A DNA stretch of 64,000 nucleotides from positions 434,001 to 498,000 of the forward strand of contig JAUICL010000002.1 in the NCBI GenBank assembly GCA_030427905.1. The letters are read 5' to 3'. Below are positions 1 through 8,100 of this stretch, piece after piece. A program made the position numbers and the translations under genes. The notes below the pieces were generated by a model that was given only the letters and a program-made list of their open reading frames with translations, was not told the DNA's origin and searched no databases. The DNA is from Bacteroidia bacterium. GTDB lineage: Bacteria; Bacteroidota; Bacteroidia; Flavobacteriales_D; Cryomorphaceae. Numbering within the stretch: the first letter of the stretch is position 1; each line of letters starts with the position of its first letter.

Positions 1-100
1 CGCCGGGAGAGATGTCGAATTTTTCAAATTCCATATTCGTCCCTTGCGACTTAGCGTGTAGAGCACTCAGCAAGCAGGCTATAGCGATGATTCGTTTCAT
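1..100 (-). CDS. N-terminal fragment of a secreted protein (cut by window edge)
   Basis: Only the first 33 codons are present. The reading begins MKRIIAIACLLSALHAKSQG, a typical Bacteroidota signal peptide with a basic start, a hydrophobic core and cleavage probably after the Ser-Gln, followed by a short acidic mature region. The ATG overlaps the stop codon of the small LuxR-type gene in an ATGA arrangement, so the two are probably translationally coupled and cotranscribed. The mature protein lies outside the window, so no function can be given. Confidence 0.7.
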   Translation of the reverse strand, partial: MKRIIAIACLLSALHAKSQGTNMEFEKFDISPG

Positions 101-318
101 GATACCAGGTTAAATTTGATGGCGTACCGAACCATTCCGGCAGCGTTGCTCACTCTTAGTTTGTTTCTGATGCTCGCTCTGTGACTGCCCACCGTCTTAG
201 GGCTAACATTGAGTAGCGTTGCGATTTTGTTGCTCGTCATCCCTTCCCCGATAAGTTTGAGCACTTCTTGCTCTCTCGGGGTCAGATGATCTACTGTAGG
301 GGTGAAATCTGTTGTCAT
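97..318 (-). CDS. Stand-alone LuxR-type DNA-binding protein, 73 residues
   Basis: The protein is almost only a LuxR/GerE helix-turn-helix. LTPREQEVLKLIGEG (residues 12-26) and the recognition part NVSPKTVGSHRASIRNKL (about 38-55) match the C-terminal domain of NarL/FixJ regulators, but there is no receiver or ligand domain in front. Family knowledge makes it a DNA-binding regulator; without an input domain it may work constitutively or as a dimer partner of a full-length regulator such as the neighbour at 420-1079. It is the first gene of a unit that overlaps the secreted protein at the window edge by four bases. The ATG at 316-318 is followed at once by the conserved domain, so the start is credible. 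Confidence 0.85.
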   Translation of the reverse strand: MTTDFTPTVDHLTPREQEVLKLIGEGMTSNKIATLLNVSPKTVGSHRASIRNKLRVSNAAGMVRYAIKFNLVS

Positions 319-390
319 ATCTTTTCGGTTCTCGATATGACAAAGAAATGGCTAAGCCTTCCTTATTGGAATAGGGCATTAGTCGTATTT

Positions 391-410
391 TACTACGGTA
401 ATCTACGTAG
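391..410. promoter_or_regulatory. Palindromic candidate operator upstream of the small LuxR gene
   Basis: The 101-base gap between the small LuxR gene and the response regulator contains CTACGTAG, a perfect 8-base palindrome at 403-410, with a related CTACGG half-site 10 bases before it (393-398). This is the only clear symmetric element in the gap. LuxR-type dimers bind short inverted repeats, so autoregulation is possible. That is inference from position and symmetry only. Confidence 0.3.
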
Positions 411-419
411 ACTATCGGG

Positions 420-1079
420 CTAGGAAAGAATGCCGGCCTTGATGGCGAGTTTCACCAGGCCGGCTGTATTGTGAATGTCTAGCTTTTTCATCATGTTGGT
501 ACGATGGGTATCAACTGTGCGGTGCGAGATGAATAGTTGGTCACCAATTTCTTTATTTGAAAGGCCTTCGGCAACGAGTTTAAGGATCTCAATTTCTCGA
601 TCAGATAAGGTGGAAATCAAGACATTGTCCTGGTTTACTGTGAATTTTGATTCGGCTGCATTCTCACCCGAGATGATGGCTTGGGCTGCATCGCTGCTGA
701 AGAAGGTTTTGCCTTCGCTAACGCGCAGTAGAGCTTTGTGAAGGTCTTCTTTGTCGGTGTTCTTGAGCAAGTATCCATCTGCTCCAATCTCCATCATCCG
801 CTTGATCAAGGTAGGTTCGCCATGCATCGTTAGAATAATCACCTTTGTGTCCATTTGGGCACTTTTTATCTTGCGTGTTGCTTCGAGTCCATTGAGCACG
901 GGCATGTCCACATCCATCAGGGTAATATGGGGCTTCAAAAGTTCGATAAACTCAAGGGCCTGAGCTCCATTCTCGGCCCTGCCCACTACTCGAAATCCTT
1001 CGAGCTCATCTACGAGTTGAGCGATTCCTTCAGATACTATTTGGTGATCATCAACGATCAAGACTTTTACATCGCTCAT
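420..1079 (-). CDS. NarL/FixJ-family response regulator
   Basis: This 219-residue protein has an N-terminal receiver (residues 4-120) with the acidic pair D10-D11, phosphoacceptor D56 in LMDVDMP and the switch lysine in GYLLKNT, followed by a C-terminal LuxR helix-turn-helix (LSDREIEILKLVAEGLSNKE). It is a complete two-component output protein that binds DNA when phosphorylated. Its ATG overlaps the stop codon of the preceding TPR histidine kinase (ATGA), which marks the kinase as its cognate partner. Length and domain order are standard for the family. Confidence 0.95.
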   Translation of the reverse strand: MSDVKVLIVDDHQIVSEGIAQLVDELEGFRVVGRAENGAQALEFIELLKPHITLMDVDMPVLNGLEATRKIKSAQMDTKVIILTMHGEPTLIKRMMEIGADGYLLKNTDKEDLHKALLRVSEGKTFFSSDAAQAIISGENAAESKFTVNQDNVLISTLSDREIEILKLVAEGLSNKEIGDQLFISHRTVDTHRTNMMKKLDIHNTAGLVKLAIKAGILS

Positions 1080-2983
1080 GCTACAGGGATTTTTACGGTG
1101 GTGATAAATTCCTGCGGAGAATTTGATTTTTCAAAACTCAATTGACCGTTCATTCTACGGGCTCTTGTTTCCATATTCGTGATTCCGTGCCCTGTTCTTT
1201 TGCTCGGGTCAAAACCTTCGCCATTTTCACTTAGCATAAAGATTAGCTGAGACTTCACAGCATATAGCTGAATTTCAGCTTGGGAAGCGCTTGAATATTT
1301 TAGCAGATTGTTTGTCCACTCTTGGGCTATTCGGTACAGGTCTAGTTTGCTTTTCTCATCGAGTTTTGACTCGTCAAAATTCCATGTGAAGTCGTGCTGT
1401 ATATCTTTTACGCCAAAGCTCTTATTAAACATGTCAACAAGTGCCGCTTGCAGCCCAACTTCTTTCAAGGCCTTTGGCATCATCTGGTGGGAGAGTGATC
1501 TGGCCGAATCGGCTGCTTCATCGGCAATCGAAGATATGGTGTTGATGTTTTCCTGAGAGCCGGCGTTTTCTTTGACCAGTCCCAGTTTGATGCTCGTCAA
1601 TTGCTGACCTATTCCATCGTGTAGCTCTTTTGATATCCGCGTACGTTCAGATTCGGTAGCGTCAATTACGGCGTCTAGTCTTTTCTCTTCTTCTAGTCGC
1701 AACGTGCGCTCCATCTTAAGCTCATTTTTCGACTTGTATGACCGATAGCCAAAATACGCTCCTAAGACGAGCAAAATGGTCAATACTATCAACCCGATTA
1801 CCATTTGGTTTCGCGCCCTTATTTCTTCTTCCTGTTCTTTAAGTTCCAGATCTTTAATAACGAGTTCTTGTTCCTTCTCTTTAGTTTGATACTTGGTTTC
1901 CATTTCGGCTATGACATCCATTTGTTGCTGGCCCAATACCGTGTCGTGTACGGCGGCATACTTGATATAATTGTCCAAAGCCTTTTCAAAATCTCCTAAA
2001 ATCTGGTAACTCTGTGTTAAATTTAGATAGGCTGTTTCTACATCGGTTTTTGAGTCTATCTCACGAGCTTTTTGAAGGTTCTCTTCAAGAATGGAAATGG
2101 CTGCCTTTGCGTTTCCAGATTCATTGTGAAGTTCAGCGATATTCGTCATGCAGGTGATCATTCCGCGTACATCACCCATCGTGCTATCTATAGCGTATGA
2201 CTTGTAAAAGGCATCGATGGCCGCATTGAAATCGCCGAGGTAGTAATACACAGCTCCAATGTTATTGATCGACTCCGACATTCCCTTCAGATTGTCGAGT
2301 TCTTTCTCAATTTCATAGGAACGTTCAAAATAAGTGAGCGAAGAGTCAAGAAGACCTTGATTGGCATACACTATTGCGAAATTGTTGTAGATGTTTGCCT
2401 GTTCTTTCTTGTTGTTTTCTTCGAGCTGAATCTCAAGTGCTTGGTCGTAGTATGAAATTGCCTTTTCATAATCTTCTAAGTACATAAACATGACTCCGAT
2501 GTTGTTGAGCACTGTACCCACCTGTTCCGGTTCATCGAGCTCACGGTGCAACTCAATTGATTTTTGATAGGATTCTAGGGCCTGGTCGTATTCTCCCTTA
2601 TATCGATGGCTTACTCCTTGGTTGGAATAGATTGCGGCTTGAATGGAAATCAGGTCAGCTGGAATTGCAATTTGAAGAGCACTGTCACCATATGTGAGCG
2701 CTTTATCGTAATACCCTTGGAGTCGAAAAGTGACAGCCATCTTGTGAAGGGCAGATGCTTTTCCTTCCGGAAATTCAATCTGGTCGGCTTTATCATAGGC
2801 ATACTGCGCCAAGAGGAGTGCGTAGGAGGGATTATTGAAAGCTTCATCAAAACTCATATCGGTGAGCTTTTGAATTTTCGCTTTCTCTGTTGTTTCGTTT
2901 ATGGTTTGATAAAGGCTATCTAAGTTTTGTGCTTGGGATTGGGTCAGAATTAATCCAAGGAGAATCGCAACGTAGTACTTCAT
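1076..2983 (-). CDS. TPR-containing NarL-type sensor histidine kinase
   Basis: This is a 635-residue membrane histidine kinase. In order: signal peptide (1-18), a periplasmic array of tetratricopeptide repeats (about 40-350, with repeated units such as ANIYNNFAIVYANQGLLDSS), a coiled coil (355-392), one transmembrane helix (393-412), a second coiled coil, a HisKA_3 dimerisation helix with phospho-His455 in ISKELHDGIGQQL, and a HATPase domain near the C-terminus (GHGITNMETRARRM). TPR ectodomains of this kind are common in Bacteroidota kinases; the stimulus is unknown. It is cotranscribed and overlapping with the response regulator at 420-1079. A consensus -7 promoter element lies just before its start. 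Confidence 0.93.
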   Translation of the reverse strand: MKYYVAILLGLILTQSQAQNLDSLYQTINETTEKAKIQKLTDMSFDEAFNNPSYALLLAQYAYDKADQIEFPEGKASALHKMAVTFRLQGYYDKALTYGDSALQIAIPADLISIQAAIYSNQGVSHRYKGEYDQALESYQKSIELHRELDEPEQVGTVLNNIGVMFMYLEDYEKAISYYDQALEIQLEENNKKEQANIYNNFAIVYANQGLLDSSLTYFERSYEIEKELDNLKGMSESINNIGAVYYYLGDFNAAIDAFYKSYAIDSTMGDVRGMITCMTNIAELHNESGNAKAAISILEENLQKAREIDSKTDVETAYLNLTQSYQILGDFEKALDNYIKYAAVHDTVLGQQQMDVIAEMETKYQTKEKEQELVIKDLELKEQEEEIRARNQMVIGLIVLTILLVLGAYFGYRSYKSKNELKMERTLRLEEEKRLDAVIDATESERTRISKELHDGIGQQLTSIKLGLVKENAGSQENINTISSIADEAADSARSLSHQMMPKALKEVGLQAALVDMFNKSFGVKDIQHDFTWNFDESKLDEKSKLDLYRIAQEWTNNLLKYSSASQAEIQLYAVKSQLIFMLSENGEGFDPSKRTGHGITNMETRARRMNGQLSFEKSNSPQEFITTVKIPVA

Positions 2984-3010
2984 ATATATTTTGGTTAAAC
3001 CAAATATATA
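2983..3010 (-). promoter_or_regulatory. Promoter -7 element inside an AT-rich inverted repeat
   Basis: On the minus strand the sequence TATATTTG (3001-3008) fits the Bacteroidota sigma-A -7 consensus TAnnTTTG and lies 18 bases before the ATG of the TPR histidine kinase. It is embedded in an inverted repeat centred on TTGGTT-A-AACCAA (2991-3003) that extends with one bulged base into ATATAT arms. No clear -33 TTG was seen at the usual spacing. The symmetry over the transcription start could be an operator or only a result of AT-richness. Confidence 0.45.
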
Positions 3011-3056
3011 AACCTCTAGCGCTTAAGGCTAGATTGTTGAAAATTTGAGCTCAGCT

Positions 3057-3380
3057 TTACTTGAGAATGGTGACACTCCCAGATTCTTGAGCACCTTCTT
3101 GAAAGCGTACCGAATAGAAATACTGACCGGCATCTACTTGGGTGGCATCCCAATTGTTGAGATAGCGCTCCGACTCGAAAATTACTTTCCCAAAGCGATT
3201 AAGTACTACGAGTGATGGTGCCGTTTCCAGTGTGAATTCTCCTACATAAAACGTGTCGTTCTTCCCGTCGTTGTTCGGGGTGATCACATTCGGTAAATTC
3301 AAGTTTTCATTGCCCGAAGGCTGCGCTTGAGCTAGTGCGCAAAGTAGAATAAATAGGATAGGGGCGATTAAACGTTTCAT
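3057..3380 (-). CDS. Small secreted protein made only of a CHU_C (T9SS type B-like) domain
   Basis: The 107-residue product has a signal peptide (MKRLIAPILFILLCALAQAQ) followed directly by a CHU_C / gliding-motility-associated C-terminal domain: LPNVITPNNDGKNDTFYVGE, then VVLNRFGKVIFES, NNWDAT and GQYFYSV. In family members this domain sits at the very end of large surface proteins and directs T9SS export. Here almost no cargo precedes it, since the domain begins about 10 residues after the signal peptide. It may be a small surface protein in its own right or the remnant of a larger gene, but no cargo-like reading frame was seen upstream (3381-3544). The gene stands alone. Confidence 0.8.
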   Translation of the reverse strand: MKRLIAPILFILLCALAQAQPSGNENLNLPNVITPNNDGKNDTFYVGEFTLETAPSLVVLNRFGKVIFESERYLNNWDATQVDAGQYFYSVRFQEGAQESGSVTILK

Positions 3381-3544
3381 TATAAAGGTTTAATAGGTTC
3401 AATTTACCTAATGAAACGAAGGTTTAAGGCCAAAGGTTTCAGAGCTTTTCCTCAACTAGTTGTTAATTAGTGAGCTCCATTATTGAATTTATTTCTACTT
3501 AAGCGTAATTGGGGTCAGAGCGCTTTTAAACATGAATTTCGTTG

Positions 3545-4243
3545 CTACTCTCGCTCTGCGTTGGCTCTGAACAAATAGCCTAGCCTGATGGAGGTTAAAA
3601 CATTCGCTCCGAAGTCAAACGAGCTTCCACCAGGAATCTCTTCTGTGTCAATTTCTCCACCCTTGTCTACATAGTCCACTTTTTCAGTGCCCCAGTGCTG
3701 CGAGACCAATCCTACACCAAGTTCACCACCTACGTAAAAGTCTTTTGCAAAGTAGAAGTCAAACCCACCTACTAGGCCTAGTCCCCAGCGGAAGACCGCT
3801 TGGCATGACTCCAGTTCTTCGGTGTCATCACCGAGTAAAATTTCCTCTTTCGATCCTGAAGTACCATAGCCTAGCAGTACATCGCCACCGATGTAAGGAG
3901 AAAGGCGATTGGTTCCTTCAAAATGCCTTTCTCGTCCGGCACTTACATTGATATTAAAATCGTACGAGCAGATTCTCAACTCTTCGTCTCCAATCAGGTT
4001 ATAATCAGAATCTGATGAATAGTCTAGAAAAAGAGTAGATCTCCACGCGTTTCTGGAGTCTATAAATTTTCTGCCGCGAATACCAACTTGTGAAAATGGT
4101 GTTGAAGAGAATGGAGTGAATTGAAGCTCTAAGTTCCACTCGTTGCCAGATTGTTTGTAGAGGTCATTGTAGAGTTCACCTTGGCTGTATGACTCAGTGG
4201 AAAAGGCGATTAAAATCGCCGCGATAAATAATGTGCGCAACAT
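3545..4243 (-). CDS. Predicted outer-membrane beta-barrel protein
   Basis: I place the start at the ATG at 4241-4243 because it gives a clean signal peptide (MLRTLFIAAILIAFSTESYSQ). An upstream in-frame start would add 18 unlikely residues. The remaining 210 residues alternate polar and hydrophobic/aromatic positions with glycine turns, for example LGLVGGFDFYFAKDFYVGGE and a final strand SIRLGYLF close to the C-terminus, as in small OmpW/OmpA-like barrels. No conserved catalytic motif is visible. It is probably a porin-like or structural outer-membrane protein of unknown role. Confidence 0.7.
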   Translation of the reverse strand: MLRTLFIAAILIAFSTESYSQGELYNDLYKQSGNEWNLELQFTPFSSTPFSQVGIRGRKFIDSRNAWRSTLFLDYSSDSDYNLIGDEELRICSYDFNINVSAGRERHFEGTNRLSPYIGGDVLLGYGTSGSKEEILLGDDTEELESCQAVFRWGLGLVGGFDFYFAKDFYVGGELGVGLVSQHWGTEKVDYVDKGGEIDTEEIPGGSSFDFGANVLTSIRLGYLFRANAERE

Positions 4244-4311
4244 GATTTTTAGGTTTTGGTTGAACTTAAAAATACCTAAATATCTGAATACCACCATGGA
4301 GCATGGTGAAC

Positions 4312-4950
4312 TTATTTTGTGCAGTACTGATCTATGGCGAGCTGAGCATCAGAATCTCCCTTGGTTTTGCCAAGATGAAAATCTCTGCAAGCTTCACTCG
4401 TTTCGGGTAGGGTTGGGGCGAGCGAACCGTTACGTTTGATTAAGTTTATTCGAACATAGCCGCGTTGGGTATACGTACTACCATTGTCTGGATTTATATT
4501 GATCGCTATTGTGAAATCTTCAATTGCACCTGCGTGGTCACCATTTAGTCCTTTGCAATAGCCCCTTTCGTAATAATACGACCAATTATTTGGCGCAAGT
4601 AATACAAGCTGGTTAAGGTCAATCAACGCAGCATTGTAGTCTTCCATTTCCATTAAAAGCATGGCTCGGTTTGTCAATCCGTTTTCGTTGAGTGGGTCGA
4701 GCTCCAATGCGTCGTTGTAATCTTCAAAAGCAAGTCCTTTCTGGTCTGATCTCAAATAGTAAAAAGCCCTTAAGATGTAGGCGTCAGAGTTTTTGGAATT
4801 GGAAGCAATATATTCATTAATGGTTCGCAACGCTTCGGCTTCATTGCCATTGTTGTATTGAGAAAGACTCAGTTCATATCCCGAATTCTGACCAAAAATA
4901 TTCTGAGAATAAAGTAGCGCGATCAACGCCAAGAAGCGGTAGACATTCAT
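4312..4950 (-). CDS. Exported tetratricopeptide-repeat protein
   Basis: Starting at the ATG at 4948-4950 the product has 212 residues with a signal peptide (MNVYRFLALIALLYSQNIFG). A start six codons earlier is possible but puts extra residues before the hydrophobic core. About four TPR units follow, with consensus positions in DAYILRAFYYLRSDQKGLAF, ALELDPLNENGLTNRAMLL, WSYYYERGYCKGLNGDHAGA and AININPDNGSTYTQRGYVRI. TPRs form protein-binding superhelices; the partner is unknown. A conserved Cys (ACRDFHLG) near the end resembles the tail of many Bacteroidota periplasmic TPR proteins. Confidence 0.8.
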   Translation of the reverse strand: MNVYRFLALIALLYSQNIFGQNSGYELSLSQYNNGNEAEALRTINEYIASNSKNSDAYILRAFYYLRSDQKGLAFEDYNDALELDPLNENGLTNRAMLLMEMEDYNAALIDLNQLVLLAPNNWSYYYERGYCKGLNGDHAGAIEDFTIAININPDNGSTYTQRGYVRINLIKRNGSLAPTLPETSEACRDFHLGKTKGDSDAQLAIDQYCTK

Positions 4951-5046
4951 GATCGCGAATTTATGCAAAGTCTGGTCTAGGTGCGGCCATTTCTTAAACT
5001 TCGGGAGTAATCGATTGATTTAGATTGAATTTAGGGTGGTTTCACG

Positions 5047-5079
5047 TTGACTTTAATAGTGGAATTTGCATATTTTTAC
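5047..5079 (+). promoter_or_regulatory. Possible promoter of the giant surface protein
   Basis: A TTGAC (about 5047-5051) and, some 19 bases later, TATTTTTAC (about 5071-5079) resemble the Bacteroidota -33/-7 pair with one mismatch in the -7 element (final A instead of G). The spacing fits and the start codon lies about 27 bases downstream. This is a match by eye only. Confidence 0.3.
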
Positions 5080-5105
5080 GGCAATACCAATCAACTAATT
5101 CTACC

Positions 5106-8100
5106 ATGAAAAAGATGTTTTCCTTGATGGGGGCAGCTCTGCTTTCCATCTCATCCCTGTTTGCACAGGATTGCGAGAACTACTCTTTTTATTTGGTCGA
5201 CAATCACGTCGGACCAAATGATTCGAGAAGTTCTGAAATTTATCAAGTCACGCTCGACGACGGAGCGCAGACCGCTACCCTAACTGAAATCTACAGTCTT
5301 AACAAGACGGTTCACTTAGGTTTTAACGAAGAAGATCAATTGCTTTACACTGTATGTAGTACGACTGGTACTATTTCGGCTATCGACGTGACCACTCTGG
5401 GTCCAGAAACCCCAATCGGAAGTCTTTCTTCAGGCTTTGGTTTTGTCGAAATGGTTTACGATGGAAACGGAACCCTGATTGTTGCAAACGAAGTTACAGA
5501 CGAAATCGTTGCTTTCGATGTGAATACGGCTACCGAGTCTGTAATAAACTCTGCCGCTGTTCATGGAGGTGACCTCGTGATAACCGATGATGGCGACACA
5601 CACATGTACACGCGAAACAATGGCGGCCAAATCGTAGACCTATCAAACGGAAATGCCGTGATCGGAACCATTGCAAACTGGACCACAGGTGCAGCTCTTA
5701 TGGACAATGGGCAGATTTTGGTTAGTGTACGCTACGAAACTCAGTTTGAAGTGTACAATGATGATGGTACGCATGCTGGATCATACGACATCTTGAAAGA
5801 TGGACTTCCCTTTGAACTTGACAATGGTGACTTGGCAGGCGGGTGCAATGATGCCCCAAATGTTGAAGAGCCTTGCCAAAATTTCAAAGCTTTCTATGCT
5901 AGCCATGTAAATTCATCTTCTGGTTCTACCATTTACCACATGAATATAGGTGGGGGAATAGCCGATTTGTCTGAACTCACTACGAGAGACTATGAGCTTC
6001 ACATTTCTTACGATCAGGTAAACAACATCATCTATGCCGTTAACGCGAATGGATCGTTCATCGAAAGAATTGACCCAGTTACTGGTGGTTCTTTAGGAAC
6101 GATTTCCTTGGATGCTGGATTGAATAGTCTGTACTGTAACGTCTACGCCAACGGAGTTGTTTATTTGGCATCTGCCAATCAAGATCGAGTTGTGGAAGTA
6201 GATCTTTCTGATGGATCATGGACCGTGATCGCTACCAATGTTCCCGTACAAGGTGGTGACCTCGTTGTTCGCAATGGCAATCTGTACTTGGCTACGCGCG
6301 ACGGAGATAAGATCTACGAAATAACCGGTGGAATGGCCGTGGAAGTTGGAGATATTCCAGCTGAAGTAAATGGAATCGCCATTTCTGCTTCGAGCGATTA
6401 TCTGCTAGCCAATTTTGGCTCAGACTCATTCTATCTTATTGATGAAGATGGTGATGTGGTGGAAGCCTACCCAGCCATGGTCGATGGAAATCCATTTGGA
6501 CTTTTGAACGGAGATTTAGCATCAGGGTGCTATAGTGGATCTCCTGAAGTTTTGATCGAATGTGTCGGTTCACCAGTACAGGCTTACAATGGCGGAGAAG
6601 AAGTGATCAATATTTCAGATCAAGCTTGTAATGGTTTCGAATTCGCCCTTTGGACCAATAACTTAGCATTAGACATCAGTCCTTCTATGCATTGGACTAT
6701 TGAGAATGGAAGTTTTGTTGAAAACGCTGATGGATCGGCTGTCTTTACTGGAACATTCACCAATAATGCCAACAGCAATTTGATATTCGAAATGACGACC
6801 ATTCTTTCCGGCAGGACGTTTGACCCACCCGCTGGCTCACCTAAAGAAGAAGCCTGTGTGGGAGATGTACCGAATGATGACTGGTACTATTATACTGAAA
6901 CAGTCGGTGTACTTATTGGTGCTGGAGACCTAGAAGGTGCTGTAGTTGAATACACCCGCATGGGAGAAGCATTCCAAGTTGGAACAGGTGCCAACGGCAA
7001 AGACCCGAATCAATACGGAGCTTCTGGGTGGCTCAATTTCGATGTAGTTTCTCAGCCAAACAGCGGGCCAGGCTTTAATGTAAACTCAGATCATGGAGAC
7101 TTTAACTTTGGCTTGGCAGGGCAGCCTCAGCTGTTCGATACGCCAATTGAATGTATCACCATCTGTGAAGGCGAGTCTACTTCGCTTTCAGCTCAAGGAC
7201 TTCTAGGACTTCCACCGTATAGCTTTGAGTGGAGCACTGGCGATATGGAGCAATCTATCACAGTGAGCCCAACAGAGTCTACCGCATATTCTGTTACAGT
7301 GACCGATGCGAATGGAGTTCAATCAACTACGTCGATCTTTGTAACAGTAAACTCACTACCTACAGTAGAATTAGTTGAAGTTGATGGTTCTTGCGAAAGT
7401 GGAAGCGATGGTAGCATGGCGGCAATTCCTTCTGGGAATGGCCCATTTACCTTCCTTTGGAGCAACGATGATACTTCTTCATCAATTGAGAATCTCGAAG
7501 TTGGGACATACGCTGTCACTGTTACTGATGTAAATGGATGTACTGTTCAAGGAGAAGGTGAAATTAGCTTCAGTGATGAAGAAGATCCAGAAGTGATTTG
7601 TGCGATTGAAGATGGCGTAATTTCAATAACGAGCACCGACAATTGCCAGGTGGCTTCAGTAGATGCGTATATCGAACTACCATGTGGTGATCAAATTCCA
7701 GTGGAAGACGGACAGTATGTTGAGGTAAACTGCCCTGAAGAAGTGGCAGTAGAAGCTGAGTATAGCGAAGATGGAAACTACCTTTATGCTTTCAGAGGCC
7801 GCGGTAAAGATCATTTCTGGAGATACAACGTGACTACTGACGATTGGGAAGACATGGCTGATGCTCCCGACAAAGTGGAAGAAGGTGGAGCGCTGACTTA
7901 TGCAGGTGGCGATTACATCTACGCTCTCCAAGGAGATAAAGAAAAAGGCTTTTGGAGATATAGTCTCCTCAATAATTCTTGGACCGTCATGGCCAATACT
8001 CCAGACAAAGTACGATACGGTGGTGCTTTGGTTTACGGTGGTGGCGACTACATCTATGCGTTCCGTGGAGATGATCGTGAAGATTTCTGGCGATACAGCA

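Noticed and set aside
5025-5105. Upstream extension of the giant surface protein
   Set aside because: It would place 27 atypical residues ahead of a perfect signal peptide and would overlap the probable promoter.
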